DNA of 64,000 bases from assembly GCF_003234855.1 (NCBI RefSeq), contig NZ_QKTO01000004.1, positions 180,542-244,541 of the forward strand, read 5' to 3'. Below, piece after piece: positions 16,040 through 24,561 of this stretch; the first letter of the stretch is position 1, and every line of letters starts with the position of its first letter. Under the pieces are notes generated by a model. It saw only the letters and a list, made by a program, of their open reading frames with translations. It was not told where the DNA came from and made no database searches. This DNA is from Curtobacterium sp. MCBD17_032 (GTDB lineage: Bacteria; Actinomycetota; Actinomycetes; Actinomycetales; Microbacteriaceae). Position numbers and translations under genes: made by a program.

Positions 16040-17122
16040 ATGAGCCAGACCGACGACGACGCGGCAGCACGCGCCCGTCTCGAACGCGTCGCCTGGGGCG
16101 CCGGGTCGACACCCACCGAGGCGGTTCGCGCCCGGATCGCGCTTGCGGACCTCGACCGGGAGGCCCGGAGGCGGTCCCGCTCCGACGTCGCCCCCGGCAC
16201 GCCCCCCGGCACACCGTCCGGCGCGGAGGGGCGCCGCCGACCGGCCGGTCCGGCGTCGGGTCGCCGTCCGTCGGCCGTCCCGCCGGACGAGCCCGCTGCG
16301 GTCAGCGGGACGTCGTCCCCGGACGCCCGGGGTGCCGGTGGACACGCGGTCGACTCCGGGGATGCCGGCCCTGGTGCGCACCAGACCGACGAGCACGAGG
16401 CCGTCGGGCGCGACGCGCACCGGGCCGTCGAGCACCGGGCCGATGAGCACCGGCCCGATGAGCACCGGGCCGTCCGGCCTGCGACCGCCGATGGCGGCAC
16501 GGGGCGCGACGGAACGGATCGCGACGGAGCGGGCCGCGACGGAGCGGGGTGGCGCGGGACGGGACGGGGTGGGGCGGGCCTCCTCGCCGGAGCGCGACGG
16601 CTCACCGACCGTGTGCGCCGGACCGACCGGACCGTGCTCTGGGCCTCGGGCGGCGCGGCCGTCGTGGTCGGACTCGTGCTCGGGGCCGGCGTCGGGCTCT
16701 CGGTCGGCGCGAGGACGGCGGAGCCGGCGCGGACCACCGTGACACCGGCGGCGGGGACGGTCACCGTCGAGCAGATGCTCGACATGCCGCAGACCTTCGC
16801 CGACCAGCTGCCCGGGTCGATCGAGGCCCCGGTGGCGCTGCGGTCCACGCGGCTGGTGTTCACGAACCGCTCCCTCTCCGGCGACGCCGCGGGAACGCCG
16901 TGGAACGTGTGGGCGGCGGTCGGCCGGGACCCGTCGACCATCTGCCTCGTCGCCACGGCGGACCGGATCGAGGGGACGAGCGCCTGCTACCCCCGCGAGG
17001 ACGCCCTGCACGGGACGGTCTCACTCTCCGCGACGTCGGCCAGCGGGACGGTGTGGGTGCGCCTGGTCGGCGGTGCGGTACGCGGCACCGTCACGAGCAC
17101 CGCCACGAGTCGGATGTACTGA
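16040..17122 (+). CDS. Repeat-rich single-pass membrane protein (360 aa)
   Basis: Three parts are visible. Residues 1-50 are charged and helical (ARARLERVAWGAGSTPTEAVRARIALADLDREARR). Residues 50-185 are low-complexity and full of short repeats such as DEHRPDEHRA and DGAGRDGAG. A single transmembrane helix (about 197-225) follows, then an extracytoplasmic domain of about 130 residues with two cysteines (TICLVAT and SACYPRED) that could form a disulphide. A ribosome binding site GACGAGGAG precedes the ATG. The outer domain is unrecognised. The architecture suggests a cytoplasmic disordered region anchored to a small surface sensor or wall-associated domain. Confidence 0.65.
   Translation: MSQTDDDAAARARLERVAWGAGSTPTEAVRARIALADLDREARRRSRSDVAPGTPPGTPSGAEGRRRPAGPASGRRPSAVPPDEPAAVSGTSSPDARGAGGHAVDSGDAGPGAHQTDEHEAVGRDAHRAVEHRADEHRPDEHRAVRPATADGGTGRDGTDRDGAGRDGAGWRGTGRGGAGLLAGARRLTDRVRRTDRTVLWASGGAAVVVGLVLGAGVGLSVGARTAEPARTTVTPAAGTVTVEQMLDMPQTFADQLPGSIEAPVALRSTRLVFTNRSLSGDAAGTPWNVWAAVGRDPSTICLVATADRIEGTSACYPREDALHGTVSLSATSASGTVWVRLVGGAVRGTVTSTATSRMY
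16425..16469 (+). repeat. 15-bp tandem repeat, three copies, inside a CDS
   Basis: Units at 16425-16439, 16440-16454 and 16455-16469 differ at two or three bases. The 15-base period keeps the reading frame and encodes the (A/P)(D/V)EHR repeats of the protein. Further degenerate GCGACGGA-type repeats follow at about 16505-16550. Confidence 0.75.
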
Positions 17123-17328
17123 CCGGGCGCCCACGTGCGTTGGAGCGCTCCTGAGAGCCTCCCGGGTGCGCTCGCACGATCCGGATCCAGCGTGCAAGAC
17201 TGGATGGGCGCACTCGCCGTGGAGTGGCAAGAACTCCGTCTCCACATCCCGTCCACCCGAGCGCGCTCTCCCCCGGCCGACCCGTCGTCCGCGCGCGCTC
17301 CTCCACGTCCTCGAGGAGGTCAGCCGCC

Positions 17329-18741
17329 GTGTCCACCACCAGCAACCCGACCGTCCACCCGTCCACGACGCCGATCACCGTCACGACGTCGTCGGTGGTC
17401 GGCATCGCCGTGCTCGGGCTCGCCACGTTCTTCGCCATCACGACCGAGCTCATGCCGGTCGGCCTGCTCCGCACCATGAGCCGCGACCTCGGCGTGACCG
17501 AGTCCACGATGGGGATCGTCATCACCGTGTACGCCGCGGCCGTCGCACTGCTCGCCCTGCCGCTGACGTCCCTCACCGCCAGGATGCCGCGCAAGACCGT
17601 GCTCGTCGCCACCCTGGTCGGCTACACGCTGTCGAACGCGCTCGTCGCCCTGGCACCCTCGTTCGCCGTCGTCTGCGCCGGCCGGGTCGTCGGTGGCATC
17701 GCCCACGCGCTGTTCTTCTCCGTCGCGTCGGCGTACGCCACCCGGATCGTGCCGCCACGGCTGGCCGGACGCGCCATCGCGTTCGTGTACTCCGGGAGCT
17801 CACTCGGCTTCGTCATCGGTGTGCCGCTCGCGACCGGCGTCGGCCAGTCCGTCGGATGGCGACCCGCCGTCGGCGCGGTCGCCGCGTGTGCCGCCGTCCT
17901 CGCCGTGGTCGCGGCGACGTCCCTGCCCTCGGTGCGGGGTGCCGTCTCCCCGCACGTCGGGTCACCCCGGGCCTGGGCGCGGACGGGCCTGCTGTCCGTC
18001 GTCGTCGCGGACCTGCTGCTGTTCGCCGGGCACTACGTCGTCTACACGTACGTCGGCCCCTACGTCGTCGACGCCGGACTCGACGCCGGCATGGTCTCCG
18101 GCGCGCTCCTCGTGCTCGGCGGCACCGGCGTGATCGGGCTCTGGCTCGCCGGGCTGTTCGTCGACAGGGCACCCCGGCAGACGCTGATCGTGTCGATCGC
18201 CGCGATGGCCGTCGCCTTCGTCGCCATGCCCTTCGCACACGGGTCCCTGGCGGGCACCATGGTCGTCGCCGGGGTCTGGATGGCGGCGAACGGCACGACC
18301 GGGACGCTCTTCATGGCCGCGGCGATCCGCACCGGCGGTGTCAGCCCGGAGATCGCGGGCGCCCTGGTGAACGGGGCGTCGAACATCGGCATCGCGGGTG
18401 GTGCCGCGCTCGGGGGTCAGGTGCTCGGGCTCTCCGGGCTGCAGACGCTGCCGTTCGCCGGAGCGGTCATGCTCGTCGGGGGGCTCTCCGTCGTCGTGCT
18501 CGCCCGCCGCGGGTTCCCGGTGCACGCGACCGCGCAACCGCACCTCAGCACGTCGTCGATCGAGGTCCTGACCTCGTCGCTCGCCGTCGTCACGACCTCG
18601 ATCCCGACGGTCAGCCGTGCGATCCAGACGATCACGGGCTCCGTCACCACGGTCTCCCGCGCGGCGACCGGCTCGATCCGGACCGCGACCGGTTCGATCC
18701 GCACCGCGACCGGTTCCGTCCGGACCGTCGGGGAGCGGTAG
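17329..18741 (+). CDS. MFS transporter (arabinose efflux/PbuE-like)
   Basis: A 470-residue secondary transporter with about twelve hydrophobic helices. The N-terminal FFAITTELMPVGLLRTMSRDLGV is typical of the DHA1 AraJ/PbuE drug and sugar efflux group, and the inter-helix loop TARMPRKTVLVATL is the basic motif A between helices 2 and 3. The GTG start is preceded by GAGGAGG at nine bases, an excellent site. The last 60 residues are not membrane: a Ser/Thr-rich tail ending in three repeats of the form ATGSIRT. The substrate is unknown. A 200-base spacer separates it from the preceding membrane protein, so it probably has its own promoter. Confidence 0.85.
   Translation: MSTTSNPTVHPSTTPITVTTSSVVGIAVLGLATFFAITTELMPVGLLRTMSRDLGVTESTMGIVITVYAAAVALLALPLTSLTARMPRKTVLVATLVGYTLSNALVALAPSFAVVCAGRVVGGIAHALFFSVASAYATRIVPPRLAGRAIAFVYSGSSLGFVIGVPLATGVGQSVGWRPAVGAVAACAAVLAVVAATSLPSVRGAVSPHVGSPRAWARTGLLSVVVADLLLFAGHYVVYTYVGPYVVDAGLDAGMVSGALLVLGGTGVIGLWLAGLFVDRAPRQTLIVSIAAMAVAFVAMPFAHGSLAGTMVVAGVWMAANGTTGTLFMAAAIRTGGVSPEIAGALVNGASNIGIAGGAALGGQVLGLSGLQTLPFAGAVMLVGGLSVVVLARRGFPVHATAQPHLSTSSIEVLTSSLAVVTTSIPTVSRAIQTITGSVTTVSRAATGSIRTATGSIRTATGSVRTVGER
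18664..18726 (+). repeat. 21-bp tandem repeat, three copies, at the 3' end of the MFS gene
   Basis: Units 18664-18684, 18685-18705 and 18706-18726 share the core GCGACCGG(C/T)TC. The period keeps the frame and adds seven residues (ATGSIRT-like) per copy to the cytoplasmic tail. Copy number could vary between strains. Confidence 0.75.
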
Positions 18742-18786
18742 CACCGCCTCCCGCCCCAGGAACGGTCCACGGGTGTCGGGACTGCG

Positions 18787-19245
18787 TCAGGCCCGCGCCG
18801 CGAGGGCGTCGAGCGCAGCGACCTGCCCGGCCACGACGAGGTCCCGCGCCGTGTCGACCGGCGTCCAGCGCGCGTCGTCCACCTCGGGCACCTCGACGAA
18901 CCGGCCGGACCCGGGCGGCAGCTCGAGCGACACCGTGTTGCTCCGGACGACGTCGACCGAGAAGTCGGGCGCGTGCACGGCCCACACCGTGACGACCTTC
19001 CCGGCGGACTGCCGGAAGTCACCGAGCAGCTCCGGCGGGCCCGCCGGGGCGGGGGTGCCGATCTCCTCGGCGAACTCCCGCAGCGCCGTCGCCAGGGAGT
19101 CCTCGCCCGGAGCGGCGCCGCCCTTCGGGATCGTCCACGCGCGCGGACGCCGGCGCCAGAACGGCCCGCCCATGTGCGCGATGAACACCTCGAGCGCGGG
19201 GCCGCTGCCCCGGTACACCAGGAGGCCGGCGGAACGGAGGGGCAC
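18787..19245 (-). CDS. NUDIX hydrolase
   Basis: A 152-residue pyrophosphatase. The Nudix box GX5EX7REUXEEXGU is seen as GGAAPGEDSLATALREFAEEIG near residues 42-63, with the three catalytic glutamates intact. AWTIPKGG directly precedes it, the form found in (di)adenosine polyphosphate and MutT-like hydrolases. The opening SAGLLVYRG and the VDDARWTPVDTAR stretch before the C-terminal helix fit the COG4119-type family of Nudix proteins. Substrate unknown. It is divergent from the alpha/beta hydrolase gene, with 23 bases between starts. Confidence 0.88.
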   Translation of the reverse strand: MPLRSAGLLVYRGSGPALEVFIAHMGGPFWRRRPRAWTIPKGGAAPGEDSLATALREFAEEIGTPAPAGPPELLGDFRQSAGKVVTVWAVHAPDFSVDVVRSNTVSLELPPGSGRFVEVPEVDDARWTPVDTARDLVVAGQVAALDALAARA

Positions 19246-19268
19246 GGACGAAGACTACCCTCGCGCGC

Positions 19269-20087
19269 ATGCGCAGCATCGGACTCCGCGACGGCCGGAC
19301 GGTCCTCGTCGACGCGACCGGCCCCGACGACCGGCCGACCGTCGTCTGGCACCACGAGTCCCCGCACACGGGCGCGCTCTTCGAACCGCTCGTGAGCGCC
19401 GCGGCGGCCCGCGGGCTCCGTCTCGTCGCCCTGACGCGACCGGGCCACGGCGGAGCGGACCCGTTCCCCGGACGACGCGTTGCGGACGGTGCTCGGGACC
19501 TGGAGCAGGTCCTCGACGTGCTGGGGCTCCGCCGGGTCGCGGTCCTCGGCGGGTCCGGCGGTGGCCCGCACGCGCTCGCCGCGGCGGCGCTGCTGCCCGA
19601 CCGGGTCGCGGCTGCCGCCGTCGTCGCCTCGCCCGCCCCGTTCGACGACACGACCGGCTGGTGGGCCGGCATGGCCGCGGACGGCGGTCTGCGGGCGGCG
19701 ACGGCGGGACGGGAGGCCCGGCTCGCCTGGGCAGCGACCGCCACCTTCGACCCGGCCCAGTTCATCGACGTCGACTGGGCAGCGCTGGAGGGCGACTGGG
19801 CCGCGCTGGGACGGGACGCGACGGCGGCGGGTGCGTCGGGCCTCCAGGGCGCGGCCGACGACGACGTGGCGTTCGTCACCGACTGGGGCTTCCCGCTGTC
19901 CGCCGTCGCCGTCCCGACGACCGTCGTGCACGGAGCACGGGACCGGGTCGTCCCGGTCGCGCACGGGCGGCTGCTCGCGACGGCGCTCCCCGGAGCCGTG
20001 TACGAGGAGCGGGCCGAGGACGGACACATCGCGGTACTGGCTGCCGTGCCGGTGCTCCTGGACCGGCTCGCAGCGGCACTGCGTTGA
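19269..20087 (+). CDS. Alpha/beta fold hydrolase
   Basis: A 272-residue cytoplasmic serine hydrolase. The nucleophile elbow VLGGSGGGPHAL places Ser96 between glycines at 94-98. RPGHGGADP near residues 58-65 is the conserved loop that supplies the oxyanion hole. The catalytic His is in ERAEDGHIAVL near the end, and an acid is likely in VHGARDRVVPV. Such proteins act on esters, lactones or epoxides and cannot be assigned further. The stop codon lies in the first unit of a 17-base tandem repeat. Confidence 0.85.
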   Translation: MRSIGLRDGRTVLVDATGPDDRPTVVWHHESPHTGALFEPLVSAAAARGLRLVALTRPGHGGADPFPGRRVADGARDLEQVLDVLGLRRVAVLGGSGGGPHALAAAALLPDRVAAAAVVASPAPFDDTTGWWAGMAADGGLRAATAGREARLAWAATATFDPAQFIDVDWAALEGDWAALGRDATAAGASGLQGAADDDVAFVTDWGFPLSAVAVPTTVVHGARDRVVPVAHGRLLATALPGAVYEERAEDGHIAVLAAVPVLLDRLAAALR

Positions 20088-20125
20088 CGGCGGCACTGCG
20101 CTGACGGCGGGACTGCGCTGACTGC
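20075..20125. repeat. 17-bp tandem repeat, three copies
   Basis: Units 20075-20091, 20092-20108 and 20109-20125 are near-identical variants of GGCACTGCGCTGACGGC. The first contains the stop codon of the alpha/beta hydrolase gene; the others lie in the 68-base gap before the convergent SGNH gene. No hairpin is obvious. Confidence 0.75.
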
Positions 20126-20155
20126 AGCTCCTGCCGCGTCGGTACCGACCGCGGT

Positions 20156-21202
20156 TCAGCCGAACGCGCTCCGGAGCACGTCCGCGGTCCGGGCGGTGAG
20201 GAACCGCACGCCCGAGCGGTTCGGGTGGAGCGCCCCGGGGCGGAGGTCGATCCGGCTCAGCCCGCCGAGGGACTCGAGCGAGATCCCCTCGACGTAGGCG
20301 CCCTTCCGTGCGCACGCCGAGTGGGCCTGTGTGTCGGCGAACACCTCGACGAAGGTGGCCCCGGCGGCCTGCGCAGCGGTACGGGTCACGTCGTCGAGCT
20401 GCTCCTGCACCCCGTGCAGCCACCGGACGTCCGTGTCGGTGAACGGGTAGGTGTCCCGCGGGAACCGGCCGGCGAGGGTCCCGAGGTCGACCGCGGGACG
20501 GAAACACCCCGACGACGGGGTGTGTGCCGCGTCGGGGAAGATCGCCGGGTACCCGAGCACGACGACGGTGGCGTTCGGTGCCGCTGCGCGGACGTCGGCG
20601 AGGGTCTCGGCGACCCCGAGGGCGACGCGGCCCTGGATCTTCGCACCGAGGGTGTCGACGCCGTCGTCCGCGAGCGTCGACCGGCAGGAGGGGGCGTTCC
20701 GGCCCGAGAACACCGGGCCGGTGGCGGACAGCGCCAGGCACGAGCCGGCGGTGCCGAACAGGTCGGCGTCGTTGCCGCCGATGGTCAGGGTGACCAGCCG
20801 GGTGTCGGCGGACAGCGCCTCGAGCTGGGGCCGGGTCCCGCGGAACTGCACGCGGTCGCGGACGTCCTCGCTCGTCGCCCCCGCGCAGGTGACGTCGGTC
20901 AGGTCGAGGCCGAAGCGCGCGGCGATGCGGTGCGGGTAGTCCTCGCCGGACTGCGCGCACGCCCGGACCGGGAGGCCCGTGGGGTGCCCGAGTCCGTAGC
21001 CGGCGGAGTACGAGTCCCCGAGCGCGACGTACTCACTGCCCGGCGGCAGGCCGGCGAGCGTCTCCGGCGGGTCGTCGGTGGCCGGGAACGGCTGCGGGAC
21101 CGGCCACTGCGGTGCCGCGACCGCGGCCTGGGGACCGGTCGTCGTCCCCGGTCGACCCCCGACCGTCATCGTCGCGGCCAGCACGACGGCCGCGACGAAC
21201 AC
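20156..21202 (-). CDS. Secreted SGNH/GDSL hydrolase
   Basis: A 348-residue exported esterase. The N-terminal hydrophobic segment AAVVLAATMTVGG works as a signal peptide or anchor. The GTG at 21200-21202 is the only standard start near it; a few upstream basic codons (RRSSVPRVLA) would improve the signal, so an upstream TTG/CTG start is possible. The SGNH blocks are ALGDSYSAGYG (nucleophile Ser64), the Gly of DVTCAGAT, IGGNDADLF, and HPN near the C-terminus. Six cysteines in the mature part match the disulphide pattern of actinomycete secreted lipases of this fold. It would act outside the cell on esters or lipids. Confidence 0.88.
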   Translation of the reverse strand: MFVAAVVLAATMTVGGRPGTTTGPQAAVAAPQWPVPQPFPATDDPPETLAGLPPGSEYVALGDSYSAGYGLGHPTGLPVRACAQSGEDYPHRIAARFGLDLTDVTCAGATSEDVRDRVQFRGTRPQLEALSADTRLVTLTIGGNDADLFGTAGSCLALSATGPVFSGRNAPSCRSTLADDGVDTLGAKIQGRVALGVAETLADVRAAAPNATVVVLGYPAIFPDAAHTPSSGCFRPAVDLGTLAGRFPRDTYPFTDTDVRWLHGVQEQLDDVTRTAAQAAGATFVEVFADTQAHSACARKGAYVEGISLESLGGLSRIDLRPGALHPNRSGVRFLTARTADVLRSAFG

Positions 21203-21331
21203 GGCGAGGACGCGGGGGACGGACGAGCGACGCAGGGTGGGCTCCGGGGCGTGTTCGGGTCGCGTGGACCCGGCGGACGGGGTCGAGCGGACCAGGCTAG
21301 CCGGTCCGGCTCGACCTCCGCCGACAGGACC

Positions 21332-21685
21332 TCAGCGACGACCGAGGCGACGCTCGCCGCCGGCGCCGGGCTGGTACGGCAGGCCGTAGTGGGCGAACAG
21401 CTCGGGCTCGAGCGCGGCGTCCAGCTCGCCGTCGGTCGCGATGGACGGCGCGTCCTTGACCGCCTTCTTGTCGAAGGTCACGACGAGGTGCTTCGGCGTC
21501 ACGGTCGCACCGACGAGCGGGACGAAGACGAGCTTCTTCCCGACGACGCCGGTCGTGACCGAGCCGAACGCCGGCTCCGACGTCGCCGTGTCGTAGTAGA
21601 TGCTCTCCAGGGTCCCGACCTTGTCGTCCTGGTCGTCGACGACCGGCAGACCGATCCAGTCCCGGATGTTGGCTGCTTCGAACAC
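21332..21685 (-). CDS. PRC-barrel domain protein
   Basis: A 117-residue protein. Residues 1-75 fit a PRC barrel: IRDWIGLPVVDDQDDKVGTLESIYYD is the typical first half, followed by AFGSVTTGVVGKKLVFVPL. The C-terminal part is a short charged extension with LEPELFAHYGLPYQPG, a pattern shared by other stand-alone actinobacterial PRC proteins. These small beta-barrels bind protein or RNA partners (as in RimM) or serve as stress-related cytoplasmic proteins; the partner here is unknown. It lies 46 bases downstream of a glycosyltransferase gene on the same strand. Confidence 0.82.
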   Translation of the reverse strand: MFEAANIRDWIGLPVVDDQDDKVGTLESIYYDTATSEPAFGSVTTGVVGKKLVFVPLVGATVTPKHLVVTFDKKAVKDAPSIATDGELDAALEPELFAHYGLPYQPGAGGERRLGRR

Positions 21686-21731
21686 GACGACTCCCTCCGA
21701 CGGCCGGACCTTCCGCGCCGTCGGATCGACG

Positions 21732-22715
21732 CTACCGATCGGCGCTGGGTGCGCTGACGGCCGGTGCGACCCCGAGACCGTCGACGGCCGCGAGCACGTC
21801 CTCGGCCGTGACCGCCAGGATCGCGGGGTCGGGGTCCTCGGCGAACACGTCGCCGCGCCGGACCGTCGCGTCGGTGAGGACGACGTGCGGGCCCGACGCG
21901 GGCGGGCCCCAGGCCTCGGGCGGAGCGGGGCCGAACAGCACCACGGACGGGATGCCGTAGGCCGAGGCGAGGTGCGCGGCCCCCGTGTCCACCGTGACGA
22001 GGAGGCTCGCCGCCGCCACGACCGCGGCGAACGGCTGCAGGTCGAGTCGACCTGCGAGCACCGCCTCGTCGTCCAGACCGGCCGACTCCGCGACGGCCAG
22101 CGCGCGCTCGACGTCGTCCGCGCCTCCCGTCAGCACCACGCGGTGACCGCGCTCGACGAGCCCCCGCACCACGGCGGCGAAGCGGTCGACCGGCCAGTGC
22201 CGCGCACCGTGGAAGGCGCCGACGTGCACGACGGCCGCACCCTGCACGACGGCGGGGACGGCCGGGACCGCGATCGAGACGTCGTCGGGGTCGGCGGGCA
22301 TGCCGTGCGCGGTCATGAGCCCTGCCCAGCGCTCGCGTTCGTGGACGTCGTCCTGCCACTCCGGGCCGTCCGGTGCACCGTGCCCGACGACGCGCCGTGC
22401 CTGCAGCGCGTCGATGAGCTGCCCGGACTCCGGTCCGGCACCGTGCAGGTTCACCGCGACGTCCACGACGCCGGTCGGTACCGCGATCGGGTGGTCGAGC
22501 CCGTGCTGGGCCAGGTGCACGTCGACGTCGGTGACGAGTTCGACGACCGGCGCGAGCCAGGCCGTCGTCGCGAGGGTGATCCGGTGTCCGGGGAACGCCC
22601 GTCGGAGGGCGTGCAGCGCGGGGACGGCAACGAGCAGGTCGCCGAGTTTGATCGCCCGGAGCACGACGAGCTCCGGGCGGCCGTCGGACGGGGGCAGGGT
22701 GGGAACGGCGGTCAC
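21732..22715 (-). CDS. Glycosyltransferase family 9 (heptosyltransferase-like)
   Basis: A 327-residue GT-B enzyme of the ADP-heptose:LPS heptosyltransferase family. The N-terminal LVVLRAIKLGDLLVAVPALHALRRAFP carries the G-D-x-x-x-x-x-P-x-x-x-x-L signature. The donor-binding half has AAVVHVGAFHGARHWPVDRFAAVV, VVLTGG and LLVTVDTGAAHLASAYGIPSVVLFGP, the D-T-G-x-x-H motif of GT9. The GTG at 22713-22715 is the natural start; longer frame upstream overlaps the divergent promoter region. It faces away from the GmhB gene and is the first of three GT9 enzymes in this cluster, presumably adding heptose or a related sugar at the cytoplasmic membrane. Confidence 0.88.
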   Translation of the reverse strand: MTAVPTLPPSDGRPELVVLRAIKLGDLLVAVPALHALRRAFPGHRITLATTAWLAPVVELVTDVDVHLAQHGLDHPIAVPTGVVDVAVNLHGAGPESGQLIDALQARRVVGHGAPDGPEWQDDVHERERWAGLMTAHGMPADPDDVSIAVPAVPAVVQGAAVVHVGAFHGARHWPVDRFAAVVRGLVERGHRVVLTGGADDVERALAVAESAGLDDEAVLAGRLDLQPFAAVVAAASLLVTVDTGAAHLASAYGIPSVVLFGPAPPEAWGPPASGPHVVLTDATVRRGDVFAEDPDPAILAVTAEDVLAAVDGLGVAPAVSAPSADR

Positions 22716-22834
22716 GAGGCCCGACGCTACCGGCCTCCGGACGCCCCGTCCGCCACGCCCGGGGCGTTGTCCGCGGCGCGCCACCGGAGGCCACCCGGTT
22801 GGGCGAGCCCCGCGTCCGCCCGGTAGAGAGGGGT

Positions 22835-23383
22835 GTGGCCCTCTCCGACCGACCGCTGCGCGGCGTGCTCTTCGACCGTGACGACACCCTGGTGGTCGAC
22901 GTCCCCTACAACGCCGATCCGGCCCGGGTCGTGCCGGTGCCGGGCGCCGCCCGCGCGGTCGCAGCGGCGCGGGCGGCGGGACTCGCGGTGGGTGTCGTGA
23001 CCAACCAGTCCGTCATCGCGAAGGGCATGGCCACCCGCGAGCAGGTCGACGCGACGAACGCCCGGGTGGACGAGCTCGTCGGGCCGTTCGACGTCTGGGA
23101 GGTCTGTCCGCACGACCGCGGCGACGACTGCGCCTGCCGCAAGCCGCGCCCCGGCATGGTGCTCGCCGCCGCGGACCGGCTCGGGCTCGACCCGGCGGAC
23201 CTCGTCGTCATCGGGGACATCGGCGCCGACGTCGGTGCGGCCGCCGCGGCAGGAGCGCAGGGCGTCCTCGTGCCCACCGCGCGCACGCTGTCGGCGGAGG
23301 TCGGTGCCGCGACCACGGTCGCCCGCACGATCGAGGACGCCGTCGCCCTCGTCGTCGCCCGCGCCGTGCCGGTGGCACCGTGA
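22835..23383 (+). CDS. gmhB: HAD-family heptose-bisphosphate phosphatase (GmhB-like)
   Basis: A 182-residue histidinol/heptose-bisphosphate phosphatase. It would remove the 7-phosphate of heptose-1,7-bisphosphate. Motif I is LFDRDDTLV with nucleophile Asp14. Motif II is VTNQS. The zinc loop C-P-H...C-x-C followed by RKPRPGM (Cys91, His93, Cys99, Cys101) is the hallmark of GmhB. Motif IV is VIGDIGADVGAA. The GTG at 22835 is preceded by GAGAGGGG; an upstream TTG is possible. Its stop overlaps the next gene's GTG by four bases. Together with the isomerase and kinase downstream it supports a nucleotide-heptose pathway. Confidence 0.85.
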   Translation: MALSDRPLRGVLFDRDDTLVVDVPYNADPARVVPVPGAARAVAAARAAGLAVGVVTNQSVIAKGMATREQVDATNARVDELVGPFDVWEVCPHDRGDDCACRKPRPGMVLAAADRLGLDPADLVVIGDIGADVGAAAAAGAQGVLVPTARTLSAEVGAATTVARTIEDAVALVVARAVPVAP

Positions 23384-24495
23384 CCGTCGGTGGCGTCCCG
23401 GGCGCCGGGCACGCCCGCGGACGCCGGGTGCTCGTCGCGCGCCTCGACTCGTTCGGCGACGTCCTGGTCGCCGGTCCGGCCGTCCGCGCCGTCGCCGCCC
23501 GGGCCGACCACGTCACGCTGCTGTGCGGCCCGCAGGGCGCCCCCGCCGGTGCGCTGCTGCCCGGGGTCGATTCGCTCCGGGTGTGGGCGGCGCCGTGGGT
23601 CACGGAGACCGTCCGCCCGCTCGACGACGACGTCCTCGCCGAGTTCCGGGCCCTGATCGCCGAGGAGCGTCCGGACGAGGCCGTCGTGCTGACGTCCTTC
23701 CACCAGTCGCCGCTGCCGCTGGCGATGCTGCTCCGGCTCGCCGGTGTCCCGCGGGTCTCCGGCGCGTCCGTCGACCACCCGGGCTCGCTGCTCGACGTGC
23801 GCCTCCGCCCCGGCGAGGACCTGCCCGAGGACATCCCCGAACCCGAGCGTGCGCTCCGCATCGCGGCCGCCGCGGGCTGGACCCTGCCCGAGGACGACGA
23901 CGGCCTGCTCCGCGTGCGCCTCGGCGAGGGGGTCGTGGTGCCCGAGGCGGTCGCCGCGCTGGACCGGTACGTCGTGGTCCACCCCGGAGCCAGCGTGGAG
24001 GCACGCTCCTGGCCGCCGTCGTCCCACCGGGCACTCGTCGACGCGTACGCACGCCTCGGCGTCCCGGTGGTCGTCACCGGCTCCCCGGGCGAGCGCGACC
24101 TCACCGCGGCGGTCGCCGGCAGCACCGGCATCGACCTCGGTGGTCGGACCAGCCTGGCCGAGCTGGCGGCCGTCCTCGCCGGTGCCGAGGTCGTCGTCGT
24201 CGGGAACACCGGACCGGCCCACCTCGCCGCGGCCGTCGGCGCACGGATCATCAGCCTGTTCTCCCCCGTCGTACCCGCCGTCAAGTGGGCGCCGTACGCG
24301 GCGCACGTCGAGCTGCTCGGCGACCAGGAGGCACCGTGTCGCCTCAGCCGGGCGCGGGACTGCCCCGTCACCGGCCACCCGTGTCTGGCCGGTGTCGGCG
24401 TCGACGACGTGCTCGCGGCCCACGAACGGCTCATCGGGTGCGCTCTCCGGACGAAGCAGGCGTCCCTGCGAACACCGCCAGACGCTGATCGGTAG
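23380..24495 (+). CDS. Glycosyltransferase family 9 (heptosyltransferase-like)
   Basis: A 371-residue GT9 enzyme. RVLVARLDSFGDVLVAGPAVRAVAARADHV is the acceptor-side signature with the catalytic Asp. In the donor half VVVHPGASVEARSWPPS carries the P-G-A-S-x-x-x-R-x-W motif of heptosyltransferases, and VVVVGNTGPAHLAAAVGARIISLFSPVVP is the N-T-G-P-x-H block that contacts the nucleotide sugar. A cysteine pair near CRLSRARDCPVTGHPCL is common in GT9. It overlaps the GmhB gene by four bases (GTGA), so the two are coupled. Best guess: transfer of heptose from ADP-heptose; acceptor unknown. Confidence 0.88.
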   Translation: MTVGGVPGAGHARGRRVLVARLDSFGDVLVAGPAVRAVAARADHVTLLCGPQGAPAGALLPGVDSLRVWAAPWVTETVRPLDDDVLAEFRALIAEERPDEAVVLTSFHQSPLPLAMLLRLAGVPRVSGASVDHPGSLLDVRLRPGEDLPEDIPEPERALRIAAAAGWTLPEDDDGLLRVRLGEGVVVPEAVAALDRYVVVHPGASVEARSWPPSSHRALVDAYARLGVPVVVTGSPGERDLTAAVAGSTGIDLGGRTSLAELAAVLAGAEVVVVGNTGPAHLAAAVGARIISLFSPVVPAVKWAPYAAHVELLGDQEAPCRLSRARDCPVTGHPCLAGVGVDDVLAAHERLIGCALRTKQASLRTPPDADR

Positions 24496-24561
24496 CGTGC
24501 GGCACTGCTGCTCCTCCTCCTTCTCCTCCCCTCCTGATCGACAGCGACCGAAAGGCAGTGC

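Noticed and set aside
16400..16560. CRISPR array
   Set aside because: The repeats are short, contiguous and in frame with a gene; no spacers or cas genes exist in the window.
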